Source: [Empedobacter] haloabium | Lineage (GTDB): Bacteria; Pseudomonadota; Gammaproteobacteria; Burkholderiales; Burkholderiaceae_D | Direction of reading: 5' to 3' | DNA length: 64,000 nt | Assembly (NCBI GenBank): GCA_008011715.2 | Contig: CP136508.1 | Coordinates: 744,001 to 808,000, forward strand | Shown here: one piece after another, positions 38,834-50,785 of the stretch | How the letters are laid out: the number at the start of each line of letters is the position of its first letter | Numbering within the stretch: the first letter of the stretch is position 1 | Translations under genes and position numbers: made by a program | Notes under the pieces: generated by a model | Told to the model about the DNA's origin: nothing | The model's database searches: none | The model's input: the letters and a program-made list of their open reading frames with translations, nothing else

Positions 38834-39883
38834 ATGAGTATCCAGACCGACGATTTCACACCCCAGCGCATCATCGACGCGGCCCCGTCCTCGCCCAACG
38901 AGGAAGCGATCGAACGCGCACTGCGCCCCAAGCTGCTGGACGAATACGTCGGGCAGGAGAAGATCCGCAGCCAGCTGGAGATCTTCATCACGGCCGCGCG
39001 CGGGCGCAGCGAAGCGCTCGACCACACCTTGCTGTTCGGCCCACCGGGCCTGGGCAAGACGACGCTGGCCAACATCATCGCGCGCGAGATGGGCGTGAAC
39101 CTGCGCCAGACCTCCGGCCCCGTGCTGGAACGCCCGGGCGACCTGGCCGCGCTGCTGACGAACCTGGAAGCGAACGACGTGCTGTTCATCGACGAGATCC
39201 ACCGCCTCTCGCCCGTGGTCGAGGAGATCCTGTATCCGGCACTGGAGGACTACCAGATCGACATCATGATCGGCGAGGGCCCGGCCGCGCGCTCGGTGAA
39301 GCTGGACCTGCAGCCGTTCACGCTGGTGGGCGCCACCACGCGCGCCGGCATGCTGACCAATCCGCTGCGCGACCGCTTCGGCATCGTCGCCCGGCTGGAG
39401 TTCTATACGACGGAAGAACTGGCGAAGATCGTCACGCGCAGCGCCGCGCTGCTGAAGGCCCACATCGACGACGAGGGCGCGCACGAGATCGCGCGCCGCG
39501 CCCGTGGCACGCCCCGTATCGCCAACCGCCTGCTGCGCCGCGTGCGCGACTACGCGGAGGTGAAGAGCAACGGCGACATCACGAAGGACATCGCGGACGC
39601 GGCGCTGGTGATGCTGGACGTGGACAAGGTCGGCTTCGACGTGATGGACCGCAAGCTGCTGGAAGCGGTGCTGTACAAGTTCAACGGCGGCCCGGTCGGC
39701 ATCGGCAACCTGGCCGCCGCCATCGGCGAGGCGGCGGACACGATCGAGGACGTGCTGGAACCCTACCTGATCCAGCAAGGCTACCTGCAGCGCACCCCGC
39801 GCGGCCGGGTAGCCACGCCGGCCGCCTTCCAGCACTTCGGCCTGCAGCCGCCGCGCGCGTCGCTGACCGGGGACCTGTGGTAA
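38834..39883 (+). CDS. ruvB: Holliday junction branch-migration ATPase RuvB
   Basis: The hexameric AAA+ motor of branch migration. It is 349 residues long, with Walker [12 protein letters not shown], Walker [12 protein letters not shown], an arginine finger in the sensor region ([12 protein letters not shown]) and a C-terminal winged helix ending [15 protein letters not shown]. Its stop TAA (39881-39883) overlaps the ATG of the next gene by one base. Confidence 0.98.
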   Translation: MSIQTDDFTPQRIIDAAPSSPNEEAIERALRPKLLDEYVGQEKIRSQLEIFITAARGRSEALDHTLLFGPPGLGKTTLANIIAREMGVNLRQTSGPVLERPGDLAALLTNLEANDVLFIDEIHRLSPVVEEILYPALEDYQIDIMIGEGPAARSVKLDLQPFTLVGATTRAGMLTNPLRDRFGIVARLEFYTTEELAKIVTRSAALLKAHIDDEGAHEIARRARGTPRIANRLLRRVRDYAEVKSNGDITKDIADAALVMLDVDKVGFDVMDRKLLEAVLYKFNGGPVGIGNLAAAIGEAADTIEDVLEPYLIQQGYLQRTPRGRVATPAAFQHFGLQPPRASLTGDLW

Positions 39884-40363
39884 TGCAGATCTGGGTCGAC
39901 GCCGATGCCTGCCCCGGCGTCATCAAGGAGATCCTGTACCTGTCTCTTATACACATCTAGATGCGTGGCCGAGCGCGTGCAGATGAACGTGACCCTGGTG
40001 GCGAACCAGCTGCTGCGCGTGCCGCCATCGAAATACGTGCGTGCACTGCAGGTGCCGCACGGCTTCGACGTGGCCGACAACGAGATCGTGCGCCTGTGCG
40101 AGCCGGGCGACCTGGTGGTCACGGGCGATATCCCGCTGGCCTCCGACGTGCTGGCCAAGGGCGGCCACGCGCTCAACCCGCGCGGCGAATTCTATACGCC
40201 GGACACGATCAAGCAGCAGCTGACGATGCGCGCCTTCATGGAAGACCTGCGCAGCAGTGGCGTCGATACCGGCGGCCCGTCCGCCTTCAGCCAGGCCGAC
40301 CGGCAGCGCTTCGCCAACGCGCTCGACGGCCACCTGCGCAAGGCGCGACCATCGCCTCGATAG
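39883..40363 (+). pseudogene. yaiI: YaiI/YqxD family protein (DUF188), interrupted by a 22-base insert
   Basis: The start ATG overlaps the ruvB stop. The first 19 codons read [19 protein letters not shown], the DUF188 opening with the acidic pair, then the frame breaks at 39941-39962. The frame resumes as [16 protein letters not shown] and continues to [20 protein letters not shown]. Deleting exactly those 22 bases gives a 152-residue intact protein (ILY-RVAERV) of normal family length. The gene is almost certainly intact in the organism and broken only in this sequence. The family is thought to bind nucleic acid; its function is unknown. Confidence 0.85.
39941..39962 (+). other. Tn5/Nextera mosaic-end adapter sequence (probable assembly artefact)
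   Basis: With the flanking C at 39940, this begins CTGTCTCTTATACACATCT, the 19-bp Tn5 mosaic end, and continues AGAT, the first bases of the reverse mosaic end. That is the layout of a Nextera mate-pair junction adapter. The match extends through the G at 39963. Its removal restores the reading frame of the surrounding gene without any other change. Confidence 0.95.
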
Positions 40364-40388
40364 CGCGACTTGCGGTATCCTTGCGCGC

Positions 40389-41159
40389 ATGCTGATCAAA
40401 ACTTCATTTGCCGCGCTGGCGCTGGCGCTCGCCACGCTCGCCCAAGCCGCCGTTCCCGTCTACGGCTACACCGTCAAGCAGACGTACCCGCACGACCCGC
40501 AGGCCTTCACGGAAGGGCTGTTCTACCAGGACGGCGTGATGTACGAGAGCACGGGCCTGAACGGCCGCTCGTCGATCCGCAAGGTCGAGCTGGAAACGGG
40601 CAAGGTAGTGCTGTCGCGCGAGATCCCGTCGATGTACTTCGGCGAAGGCATCGCGCCGTTCGGCAAACGCCTGATCAGCCTCACGTGGCAGAACCAGGTG
40701 GGTTTCATCTTCGACCTGGAAACCCTGCAGCCGCAAAGCCGCTTCGGCTACGAAGGCGAGGGTTGGGCGCTGACCAGCGACGGCGAGCGCCTGTACATGA
40801 GCGACGGCACGGCCTACATCCGCGTGCTCGACCCGGAAACGCTGAAGGTGACGCGTCGCATCCGCGTCACGGCCGACGGGGCGCCGGTCACGCAGATCAA
40901 CGAGCTGGAATGGGTGGAAGGGCAGATTTACGCGAACATCTGGCAGACCGACCGCATCGCCCGCATCGATCCGTTTTCCGGCCGGGTGCTCGGGTGGATC
41001 GATTTGACGGGGCTGGACAAGCTGTCCGGCGTGGCGCCTGGCACGGACAACGTCTTGAACGGTATCGCCTACGACAAGGCAAAAAAGCGCTTGTTCGTGA
41101 CCGGGAAGATGTGGCCCAAGCTGTTCCACATCGAGTTGAAGCAGCCGGCGGGACGCTGA
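40389..41159 (+). CDS. Glutaminyl-peptide cyclotransferase
   Basis: A secreted enzyme of 256 residues that converts N-terminal glutamine to pyroglutamate. The N-terminus MLIKTSFAALALALATLAQA is a signal peptide. The rest shows the five-bladed beta-propeller text of the plant-type (QC-II) family: HDPQAFTEGLFYQDG, LYESTGLNGRSSIRKV-like, FGEGIAP, LTWQNQVGFIFD, INELEWVEGQIYANIW and NGIAYD. It follows yaiI by 25 bases and may be part of the ruv unit. In-frame codons before 40389 belong to the yaiI region. Confidence 0.9.
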   Translation: MLIKTSFAALALALATLAQAAVPVYGYTVKQTYPHDPQAFTEGLFYQDGVMYESTGLNGRSSIRKVELETGKVVLSREIPSMYFGEGIAPFGKRLISLTWQNQVGFIFDLETLQPQSRFGYEGEGWALTSDGERLYMSDGTAYIRVLDPETLKVTRRIRVTADGAPVTQINELEWVEGQIYANIWQTDRIARIDPFSGRVLGWIDLTGLDKLSGVAPGTDNVLNGIAYDKAKKRLFVTGKMWPKLFHIELKQPAGR

Positions 41160-41186
41160 GGGCGTCCCGCGCGGCCGGGGCGCTGG

Positions 41187-41867
41187 TCAGGCGCGCTTGC
41201 GGCGCCAGGCTACCAGGCCGAGGCCGGCGAGCAGCATGGCGTAGGTGCCGGGTTCCGGGACGGCGGCGATGGCGGTGATGTCGCCGCTGATGTCCCAACG
41301 GAAGTTATGGTAGCCGTCGGCGTCAAGCGTGTAGCCTTCGTAGCTGTAGGTGAACGAACCGGCACGGAAGTTGGTCAATTCGGAGCCTGGCAGTTGGTAG
41401 CCGTTCAGTACCGTGCCACTCGCGTCTTCCAACCTCACCGCGATCATTTCCCGGACGCTGAAGTTGTTCCTGAAGAAGTAGGCATACGAGGAGAAGCCGT
41501 CCCCCATCGATGGGTAGAGATCGTTGTCGTGGGTCCAGATGACGCCGCCTTCCGCCTCGCCACCACGGACAATGGCGCCATTGCCGAGGTTGATGAACGA
41601 GCTGAGTGGCCGACGGAAATTGGCTCCGCCCCAGTCCGCAAGATGGGCCTCTTCGCTGGTGTCATAGGTGACAGTGGCTGTCACCGCGTCACCGATCGTG
41701 GCAGTGCCGAATGGCAGCGTGATGGACGAAAGTTCGACGTCCGGAACGACATCGGCCTTGGACACGATCTGCTTGACGGTCGATGTGAACTGGAACGTCC
41801 GCTCAACTGCTTGCGCGGTACCGGTGAATGCCAGCACGCTGGCTGCTGCGCAAAGGACTGATTTCAT
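41187..41867 (-). CDS. PEP-CTERM sorting domain protein
   Basis: A secreted protein of 226 residues from the ATG at 41867 (MKSVLCAAASVLAFTGTAQA, signal peptide). A GTG nine bases earlier is an alternative start. The mature part is beta-rich, with repeated patches of Gly, Thr and Ser, and has no recognised domain. The C-terminus AAVPEPGTYAMLLAGLGLVAWRRKRA is the PEP-CTERM sorting signal, predicting exosortase processing. It diverges from the DUF4214 gene; the 168 bases between hold a perfect inverted repeat. The window carries no exosortase gene. Confidence 0.87.
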   Translation of the reverse strand: MKSVLCAAASVLAFTGTAQAVERTFQFTSTVKQIVSKADVVPDVELSSITLPFGTATIGDAVTATVTYDTSEEAHLADWGGANFRRPLSSFINLGNGAIVRGGEAEGGVIWTHDNDLYPSMGDGFSSYAYFFRNNFSVREMIAVRLEDASGTVLNGYQLPGSELTNFRAGSFTYSYEGYTLDADGYHNFRWDISGDITAIAAVPEPGTYAMLLAGLGLVAWRRKRA

Positions 41868-41915
41868 GTGTAGCACTCGTGAAGATAAAGGATGCTATTA
41901 GAACATCGGCATTTC

Positions 41916-41940
41916 AAATTTGCAACTAAATTGCAAATTT
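41916..41940. promoter_or_regulatory. Perfect inverted repeat in the divergent PEP-CTERM/DUF4214 promoter region
   Basis: AAATTTGCAA (41916-41925) and TTGCAAATTT (41931-41940) are separated by CTAAA. A further TTTGCAAT occurs at 41982-41989. The repeat lies 49 bases before the leftward PEP-CTERM start and 96 bases before the rightward gene. It looks like a dimeric repressor or activator site. Confidence 0.55.
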
Positions 41941-42035
41941 AACCCTCTGCACGGTGCAGTACGCACTCAGCATTTCATGTTTGCAATCAATGACGGGGTT
42001 AATCATAAAACCACTGAAATTATTACAGGGAAACA

Positions 42036-44215
42036 ATGAGCGATACCACCGTGCCTATACTGAAGGGACTGCGCTTCCCGAAAACCATCGACCTGTCCAA
42101 AGGCCCTGCCGCTTTCACTGTGGCGGTCGATACTGAAGACGCCAGCGCGATCAGTGAGGTCACGTTCACCCTCGATCGGCCCGTGATCCATCTGCAGTTC
42201 GGCGAGGGATACCCAGGGCGTTCGATCAGCATCGACGGCTACTATAACAATGGGGACACCTTCACGGATGGCACGCCCTACATTGCCGCCAACACGATCA
42301 CGCTAGGGACCAACACGTCCGCCGGCACCTATACATTCAGCGCCGTGAATGTGTGGGATGTCGCGGGAAACCTGTGTACTTATTACACAAGTGACCTGCA
42401 TAACCTTGGCATTGGCCAGACGTTCACGGTCACGGGAACGAAGGCCGATCAGACCGGGGGCATATTGACTGGGCTGTCGATGCAGCCTACGGTGGACCTG
42501 TCCAAGGACCTGCGATGTTCCATGCCAGCGCTGGCGCCGTTGATAATGCCGGTGGCAACGGTATCGCCTATGTGATGGTAGAACTGGACAAGGAGATCGT
42601 GTACGACTGGGGTGCCTCTCCCTACCTGTTCATCGGCCGGGACACCTACGGGCTGGATACTTTCGCGGACCGCTCGCCCGAATCTGGCGATTACTCGAGG
42701 GTGGTGTCGAGCCTGACGGCAGCAGGGACCTATGAAGTGCGATCGGCGCAGGTGATCGATTTGAGCGGTAATACCACGGCCTATAGCCGCGACCAGCTCG
42801 CTGCACTCGGTTTCGACACCGGCTTCAAGATAACAGGAAGCCAGGGCGACACCATCAAGCCGGTACTCAAGGGCCTTCAAGTGCCGACCTACCTGGACCT
42901 GAGCAAGGGCACCCAGCCGTACGCGTTCACCGCCCAGGCGGGCGACGAAGGCGGCGCAGGCGTCCGTCAAGTGTGGGTGTACCTCGACCGGTCTTTCGTG
43001 ACGCCGGATCGTGCCAAACAAGGAATTCTCTTCCTTAACAGCACGCCGGAGGAGGATGACTTCGATGACGCAACCCCAGGTTCCGCCGTTCAATTCGAGC
43101 AGATCATGCCGACTACTCCCCATGGCGCCTACAACATCAGTACGGTATGGGTGGAAGACGGCGCGGGGAACCGGGCCACCTATGACGTCGACCAGTTGCG
43201 CGACATGGGCATCGCGACACGCTTCCAGGCGGGCGACGGCACCACGCTGAAACCGCCCACCGCCGTGGCAACGATGCGGCTGGATGGCGACAACGTTATC
43301 GTCACGATGTCCGCGCAGGCATGGAAGAGCGCCGACGGCCAGGCGAATATTTCGCTGACGTATGATCCGGCCAGGATGCACTACCTTGGCGCAACAGCGC
43401 CAGGTGCGGGCATCCTAGGTGGTGAGGCGAACAGCAGCACTGATGCCGGGTATGTCAGCACTTGGATTTACGGCCACACGACCGATTCGCCTGAGGTCGT
43501 GTCGATGACGTTCAAGCTGCTCGACACACGCAGCAATGTCTCGTTCAATCTCGACGGGTTTTCGATCGGGACACAGAAGCAGACGTTCCGTGGCGGTGAG
43601 CTGCTGAAGTTCCAGCACGGCGGTGCCGGCGACGACCTGCTGCGTGGCGGGCTGGGCAACGATGCGACCGATGGCGGCGCCGGCTACGACACCGTGCGCT
43701 ATGCCATGTCGAGCAGCGGCATCGAGATCACTCGCAGTGCCAACGGCTTTACGGTCACGGACGGCAAGGGGGTCTACGACGATTTGCTCAACGTCGAGGT
43801 CATTGCCTTTACCGACCGCGCCATCGCGTATGACCCGGAAGGGACGGCGGGCGACATCTTCCGGCTGTACCAGGCGGCTTTCGACCGCACCCCTGACAAA
43901 CCCGGTTTGGGATACTGGATCGACAAGGCGGAACATGGCGCTTCGCTGCGCAGCATCGCGGCGGGATTCATGCAAAGCGCCGAGTTTAAGAACATGTACG
44001 GCACGGGCGGGCCGGACAGCGTGTTCCTGGAAAAGCTGTACCAGCACGCGCTGCACCGTGCACCCGATGAGGAAGGCATGCTGTATTGGCAGCACCAGTT
44101 GCATCGTGGCGCCACGCGGGTGGACTTGCTGCTGTCGTTTGCCGACAGCCCGGAAAATCACGCGCAGGTGATCGGCTCCATTCGCGACGGCATCGACTAC
44201 GTGCCCATTGCCTGA
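42036..44215 (+). CDS. DUF4214 domain protein with Ig-like and RTX-type repeats (frameshifted)
   Basis: A large probable surface or secreted protein, 726 residues if one missing G near 42506 is restored. Three repeated units begin LKGLRFPKTIDLSKGPAAF, LTGLSMQPTVDLSKG and LKGLQVPTYLDLSKGTQPYAF. They are followed by a cohesin-like stretch (AVATMRLDGDNVIVTMSAQA) and one RTX-like patch (GGAGDDLLRGGLGNDATDGG). A C-terminal DUF4214 tandem runs from IFRLYQAAFDRTPDKPGLGYW to LYQHALHRAPDEEGMLYWQ. There is no N-terminal signal, so type I or other secretion is likely. As written, frame one stops at 42575 and frame two runs to 44215. Confidence 0.82.
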
Positions 44216-44280
44216 GCCGGGGCCCGATGCCGCGCGCGGCATCGGGCCTGGTGATGATGCTCGGCCGAGAACAAGGCAGC

Positions 44281-44733
44281 TTACTGCTGCCGCACCCAGG
44301 TCTGCGACCGCCCGAACATCGGCACCCCGACATATCCGCGCACGTCCAGCTTCTTGCCATCGTCGACGAGCTTCATCTTGCTCTTGTAGACTTTACCGTC
44401 CTCCGGATCGAGGATGGTGCCGCCCTTGTACTCGTCGCCATCCTTCTTCATGCCATTGATGATGGCCAGGCCGACCATCGGCTTGCCCTTGTCGGCGCCT
44501 TCGCACTTGTCGCAGACGGGATTCTGGTCCTGGTCAGGCGCGCGGAACAGCTTTTCGATGCGGCCCTGCAGCACGCCATTGGCTTCGCTGATGCGGATTT
44601 CCGCCTTCGGCTTGCCGGTTTTGTCGTCGATGTTCTTCCACAGGCCGACAGGGCTCGAGTTGTCGGCAACGGCGGGCAGGGTGGCGGCGCCGAATGCGGC
44701 GCCGATGAGGGCGGCAAAAATGAATGGACGCAT
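44281..44733 (-). CDS. DUF2147 domain protein
   Basis: A secreted protein of 150 residues: signal peptide MRPFIFAALIGAAFGAATLPAVA, then a compact beta domain containing SPVGLWKNIDDKTGKPKAEI, GLAIINGMKKDGDEYKGGTI and YKSKMKLVDDGKKLDVRGYV. This is the DUF2147 pattern. Two cysteines in NPVCDKCEGADKGK may form a disulphide. The family has no known activity. It is monocistronic and converges with the DUF4214 gene. Confidence 0.9.
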   Translation of the reverse strand: MRPFIFAALIGAAFGAATLPAVADNSSPVGLWKNIDDKTGKPKAEIRISEANGVLQGRIEKLFRAPDQDQNPVCDKCEGADKGKPMVGLAIINGMKKDGDEYKGGTILDPEDGKVYKSKMKLVDDGKKLDVRGYVGVPMFGRSQTWVRQQ

Positions 44734-44811
44734 GGGTATCTCCTTTTATAGTTGGAGAATCCAGTGTAGCGCACGGTCGTGCTGAAAAATTCGTGGACAC
44801 GCTCTAATGAA

Positions 44812-44847
44812 AAAACGCCGGCCCAGGTCAACCCGGGCCGGCGTTTT
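44812..44847 (-). terminator. Intrinsic terminator of valS
   Basis: AAAACGCCGGCCC (44812-44824) pairs with GGGCCGGCGTTTT (44835-44847), leaving a 10-base loop. On the minus strand the stem is followed by T6 (A6 at 44810-44815). It starts 21 bases beyond the valS stop. Confidence 0.9.
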
Positions 44848-44867
44848 CGCAACGAATGCGGGACAGC

Positions 44868-47666
44868 TTACGCCACCGGCAGCTTCGCAAACTGCTCGCG
44901 CAGCTTGTCCAGCGTCGCGGTGAACGTGGCGACGCGCTCCTTCTCCTGCGCCACCACCGCCGCCGGCGCACGCGCGACAAAGCTCTCGGACGACAGCTTG
45001 CCCGATGCCTTGGCGATCTCGCCTTCCAGGCGCGCGATCTCCTTCGACAGGCGCTCGCGTTCGGCCTTGACGTCGATCTCCACCTTCAGCATCAGCTTCG
45101 TGGTGCCGACGACCGACACGGCGGCCGGCGATTCCGGCAGCGCGTCGACGATCTGTACTTCCGACAGCTTGCCCAGCAGCTGGACGTACGGCGCGAAGGC
45201 GGCGATCTTGTCCTTGTCGAGCCCCGCGGCTTCGACGATCAGCGGCACGCGCACCGATGGCGACAGCTTCATCTCGCCACGCAGGTTGCGCGTTGCATCG
45301 GTCAGGCCTTTCAGCTCGGCGATCCAGGCTTCGGCTTGCGGATCGATGGCCGCTTCGTTCGGCAGCGGGTAGGGCTGCGTCATGATCGACTTGCCTTCGG
45401 CGTCCTTGCCAGCCAATGGGGCAACGGTCTGCCACAGCTGCTCGGTGACGAACGGGATGATCGGGTGCGCCAGGCGCAGCACCACTTCCAGCACGCGCAA
45501 GAGCGTGTTGCGGGTGGCGCGCTGCTGGCCTTCCGTACCCTGCTGGACCTGCACCTTGGCCAGTTCCAGGTACCAGTCGCAGTACTCGTCCCAGACGAAC
45601 TTGTAGATCGCGGCGGCGATATTGTCGAAGCGGTAGTCGGCAAAACCCTTTGCCACTTCCTGCTCGGTGCGATTCAACAGCGAGACGATCCACTTGTCGG
45701 CCGGCGACAGGTCGGCATCGCTGGCGCTGCAGTCCTTGCCTTCCGTGTTCATCAGCACAAAACGCGTAGCGTTCCACAGCTTGTTGCAGAAGTTGCGGTA
45801 GCCTTCGGCGCGGCCCAGGTCGAAGTTGATGTTGCGGCCCAGCGATGCGTAGCTGGCCATCGTGAAACGCACCGCGTCCGTGCCGTAGGCCGCGATCCCT
45901 TCCGGGAACTCCTTGCGCGTGGCCTTCTCGATCTTCTCGGCCGCCCTCGGGTTCATCAGGCCGGTGGTGCGTTTTTCCACCAGCGCGTCGATGCCGATAC
46001 CGTCGATCAGGTCGATCGGGTCGAGCGTGTTGCCCTTCGACTTGGACATCTTCTGGCCCTGCGAGTCGCGTACCAGGCCGTGCACGTACACGGTCTCGAA
46101 CGGCACCTTGCCGGTAAAGTGCGCCGTCATCATGACCATCCGGGCGACCCAGAAGAAGATGATGTCGAAGCCCGTCACCAGCACGGACGACGGCAGGAAT
46201 GCCTTCAGGTCCGGCGTTTCATCCGGCCAGCCCAGGGTGGAGAAGGGCACCAGCGCGGACGAGAACCAGGTGTCCAGCACGTCGTTGTCGCGCGTCAGCG
46301 CGCCGGTGCTGCCGGCGGCCTGCTGCTTGGCCAGCGCTTCCTCTTCCGTGCGCGCGACGAAGATATTGCCCTGCTCGTCGTACCACGCCGGGATCTGGTG
46401 GCCCCACCACAGCTGGCGCGAGATGCACCAGTCCTGGATGTTGTTCAGCCACTGGTTGTACGTGGTGGTCCAGTTCTCTGGCACGAACTTGATCTCGCCC
46501 GACGACACTTTTTCCAGCGCCACTTCGGCGATCGACTTGCCCGGGTTGAACGTGCCTTCCGGCGCCGGCTTGCTCATGGCGACGAACCACTGATCCGTCA
46601 GCATCGGTTCGATGACGACGCCGGTACGGTCGCCGCGCGGCACCATCAGCTTGTGCGGCTTTACTTGTTCCAGCAGGCCTTGCGCTTCCAGGTCGGCCAC
46701 GATCTGCTTGCGCGCGGCGAAGCGGTCCATGCCGCGGTAGGCTGCCGGTGCCTCGTCGCTGATCTTCGCGTCCAGGGTCAGGATCGACGGCATGTCCAGC
46801 TTGTGGCGCTGGCCGACGGCGTAGTCGTTGAAGTCGTGCGCCGGCGTGATCTTCACGCAGCCGGTGCCGAACGCCTTGTCGACGTAGGAGTCGGCGATGA
46901 TCGGGATTTCGCGGCCGACCAGCGGCAGGGTCAGCATCTTGCCAACCAGCGCTTCATAACGCTCGTCGGTCGGATCGACGGCCACGGCCACGTCGCCCAG
47001 CATCGTTTCGGGACGGGTCGTCGCCACGGTCAGCGTGCCGCTGCCGTCGGCCAGCGGGTACTTGATGTACCACATCGAGCCGTCTTCTTCTTCCGACACC
47101 ACTTCCAGGTCGGAGACGGCGGTGCCCAGCACGGGGTCCCAGTTGACCAGGCGCTTGCCGCGGTAGATCAGGCCCTGCTCGTACAGGCGCACGAACACTT
47201 CGGCCACCGTCTTCGAACGCGGTGCATCCATCGTGAAATATTCGCGGTCCCAGTCGGCCGAGGCGCCCAGGCGACGCATCTGGCCCGTGATCGTGGAGCC
47301 GGATTTTTCCTTCCACTCCCACACCTTCTCGACGAACTTCTCGCGGCCCAGGTCGTGGCGCGAGATCTTCTGCGCGTCCAGTTGGCGCTCGACGACGATC
47401 TGCGTGGCGATGCCGGCGTGGTCGGTGCCCGGGATCCAGGCGGTGTTGTGACCCAGCATGCGGTGATAGCGCGTCAGGCCATCCATGATGGTCTGGTTGA
47501 AGGCGTGGCCCATGTGCAGCGTGCCCGTGACGTTCGGCGGCGGCAGCTGGATGCTGAAGGCAGGCTTGGAGAGGTCCATCGAAGCGGCGAAGTACCCGCG
47601 CTTCTCCCACTCGCCGCGCCAGAACTGTTCAATGTCGGCAGGCTCGAAAGACTTGGCTAATTCCAT
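44868..47666 (-). CDS. valS: Valyl-tRNA synthetase
   Basis: Charges tRNA-Val, with editing of mischarged threonine. The 932-residue protein has the HIGH motif HMGH at 51-54 ([16 protein letters not shown]) and KMSKS at 539-543. A large CP1 editing domain lies between (about 190-430). An anticodon-binding domain is followed by a C-terminal coiled coil ([19 protein letters not shown]). Length and order are those of bacterial ValRS. Terminator downstream; the upstream gap is 92 bases. Confidence 0.98.
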   Translation of the reverse strand: MELAKSFEPADIEQFWRGEWEKRGYFAASMDLSKPAFSIQLPPPNVTGTLHMGHAFNQTIMDGLTRYHRMLGHNTAWIPGTDHAGIATQIVVERQLDAQKISRHDLGREKFVEKVWEWKEKSGSTITGQMRRLGASADWDREYFTMDAPRSKTVAEVFVRLYEQGLIYRGKRLVNWDPVLGTAVSDLEVVSEEEDGSMWYIKYPLADGSGTLTVATTRPETMLGDVAVAVDPTDERYEALVGKMLTLPLVGREIPIIADSYVDKAFGTGCVKITPAHDFNDYAVGQRHKLDMPSILTLDAKISDEAPAAYRGMDRFAARKQIVADLEAQGLLEQVKPHKLMVPRGDRTGVVIEPMLTDQWFVAMSKPAPEGTFNPGKSIAEVALEKVSSGEIKFVPENWTTTYNQWLNNIQDWCISRQLWWGHQIPAWYDEQGNIFVARTEEEALAKQQAAGSTGALTRDNDVLDTWFSSALVPFSTLGWPDETPDLKAFLPSSVLVTGFDIIFFWVARMVMMTAHFTGKVPFETVYVHGLVRDSQGQKMSKSKGNTLDPIDLIDGIGIDALVEKRTTGLMNPRAAEKIEKATRKEFPEGIAAYGTDAVRFTMASYASLGRNINFDLGRAEGYRNFCNKLWNATRFVLMNTEGKDCSASDADLSPADKWIVSLLNRTEQEVAKGFADYRFDNIAAAIYKFVWDEYCDWYLELAKVQVQQGTEGQQRATRNTLLRVLEVVLRLAHPIIPFVTEQLWQTVAPLAGKDAEGKSIMTQPYPLPNEAAIDPQAEAWIAELKGLTDATRNLRGEMKLSPSVRVPLIVEAAGLDKDKIAAFAPYVQLLGKLSEVQIVDALPESPAAVSVVGTTKLMLKVEIDVKAERERLSKEIARLEGEIAKASGKLSSESFVARAPAAVVAQEKERVATFTATLDKLREQFAKLPVA

Positions 47667-47758
47667 GATCTGGGAAAGGTAATTTGGCGAAAACGACCAT
47701 TATAAGGGAGCGGGGGCCGTCGTGGCCCGGCCGTCCAGGCCCGGCCGCCCTGGCGCGG

Positions 47759-48388
47759 TCAGCGCGGCGCCGCCGCACACTCGGCGCTCCACGCCACCAG
47801 CTCGTTGCGCGACTTGCGCACGGCGACGCGGGCCGTGCCGCCGATATCGTTCTCGAACACCAGCACGGGCAAACCATTTTTCGCCCGGTCCAGCCCTGCC
47901 AGGCGGAAGCCGCGCGAGCGCACCGGCGCGCACTGCGTGTTCCCGGTCATCAGCAGGCGCGCATTGTTCAGCAGGGTGGGGTGCTGCTGGATCAGCACGA
48001 GGATATCCATCTCCGGCAGCGCCGCCAGCAGGCGCACCGGCGTCTCCGGCTGCGCAGCGCATTGCGGGCCGTGATGGACCCACACCAGCTGCTGGGATTC
48101 CCGTTCGCTCCAGCGCTTGGCCTTGGTATCGTAGTCGAACACGCCGCGCGGCTGGCGGCACAGCGGCAGCACCAGGCGCTGTGCCGCGCCATCCACGGTG
48201 GCCGTCACGCGGCGCTTCTTGCGCTCGCCCGTCACGGCGAACTGCGGCCGCAGCAGGCCGCCCGTGCTGGGGTGGGCCGCCGCGTAGTATTCGAAGAACG
48301 AGGCCTGTTCCTTGTCCGTGACGGCCGGCGCTGCCGTTGCCGTTATTGCCGCCGTCATCATCGCCATCGCCAGGCACTGGTTGCGCAT
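47759..48388 (-). CDS. Secreted protein of unknown function
   Basis: Unrecognised, 209 residues. The chosen start (MRNQCLAMAMMTAAITATAA) makes a signal peptide ending near APA. The mature part has several cysteines (CRQPRG, QCAAQ, TQCAPV, ECAAAPR), so disulphides are likely. An earlier in-frame ATG exists at 48688, but the added 100 residues would read through the TPP riboswitch and are implausible. It stands alone, divergent from thiC across the riboswitch. Confidence 0.7.
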   Translation of the reverse strand: MRNQCLAMAMMTAAITATAAPAVTDKEQASFFEYYAAAHPSTGGLLRPQFAVTGERKKRRVTATVDGAAQRLVLPLCRQPRGVFDYDTKAKRWSERESQQLVWVHHGPQCAAQPETPVRLLAALPEMDILVLIQQHPTLLNNARLLMTGNTQCAPVRSRGFRLAGLDRAKNGLPVLVFENDIGGTARVAVRKSRNELVAWSAECAAAPR

Positions 48389-48508
48389 CGATTCTCCACA
48401 CTGTCGCGGCCGCGCCGCACGGTCGAAATTATAGGCGCTGTTGCGCTTTTCATATGGTGCGCTTTGCCGCATAATGGCGGCGCTGCCGGCGGGCCAACGC
48501 CGGCGGCA

Positions 48509-50563
<2,055 letters not shown>

Positions 50564-50568
50564 AGAAA

Positions 50569-50772
50569 ATGATCGAGATCGAAGTCAATGGCGCGCCGCG
50601 CCAGGTCGAGCCGGGCCACACCCTGCACGATCTGGTGGTGGCGCTGCAATTGGACGGCCAGGCGCTGGCGCTGGCCGTCAACCGCGCCGTGGTGCCGCGC
50701 CAGCGCTGGCGCGAGGTGCAGCTGGCGGGCGCGGACCGGGTGGACATCGTGCGCGCCATCGGCGGCGGCTGA
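50569..50772 (+). CDS. thiS: Sulfur carrier protein ThiS
   Basis: A ubiquitin-like sulfur carrier for thiazole formation, 67 residues, starting [18 protein letters not shown]. It ends RAIGGG, with the GG terminus that is adenylated and then thiocarboxylated. The start is 5 bases after the thiC stop, so the genes are coupled. Ends 13 bases before thiG. Confidence 0.93.
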   Translation: MIEIEVNGAPRQVEPGHTLHDLVVALQLDGQALALAVNRAVVPRQRWREVQLAGADRVDIVRAIGGG

Positions 50773-50785
50773 ACAAGGAGAATAT

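Noticed and set aside
38243..39835. A 530-codon minus-strand frame across ruvA and ruvB
   Set aside because: It spans two well-identified genes on plus and has no family features.
39941..39962. A natural Tn5-like insertion
   Set aside because: Only the mosaic end is present, with no transposon body and no 9-bp target duplication; it fits a sequencing adapter remnant.
44856..47660. A 934-codon plus-strand frame opposite valS
   Set aside because: valS motifs HMGH and KMSKS are on the minus strand; the plus frame has shadow composition.
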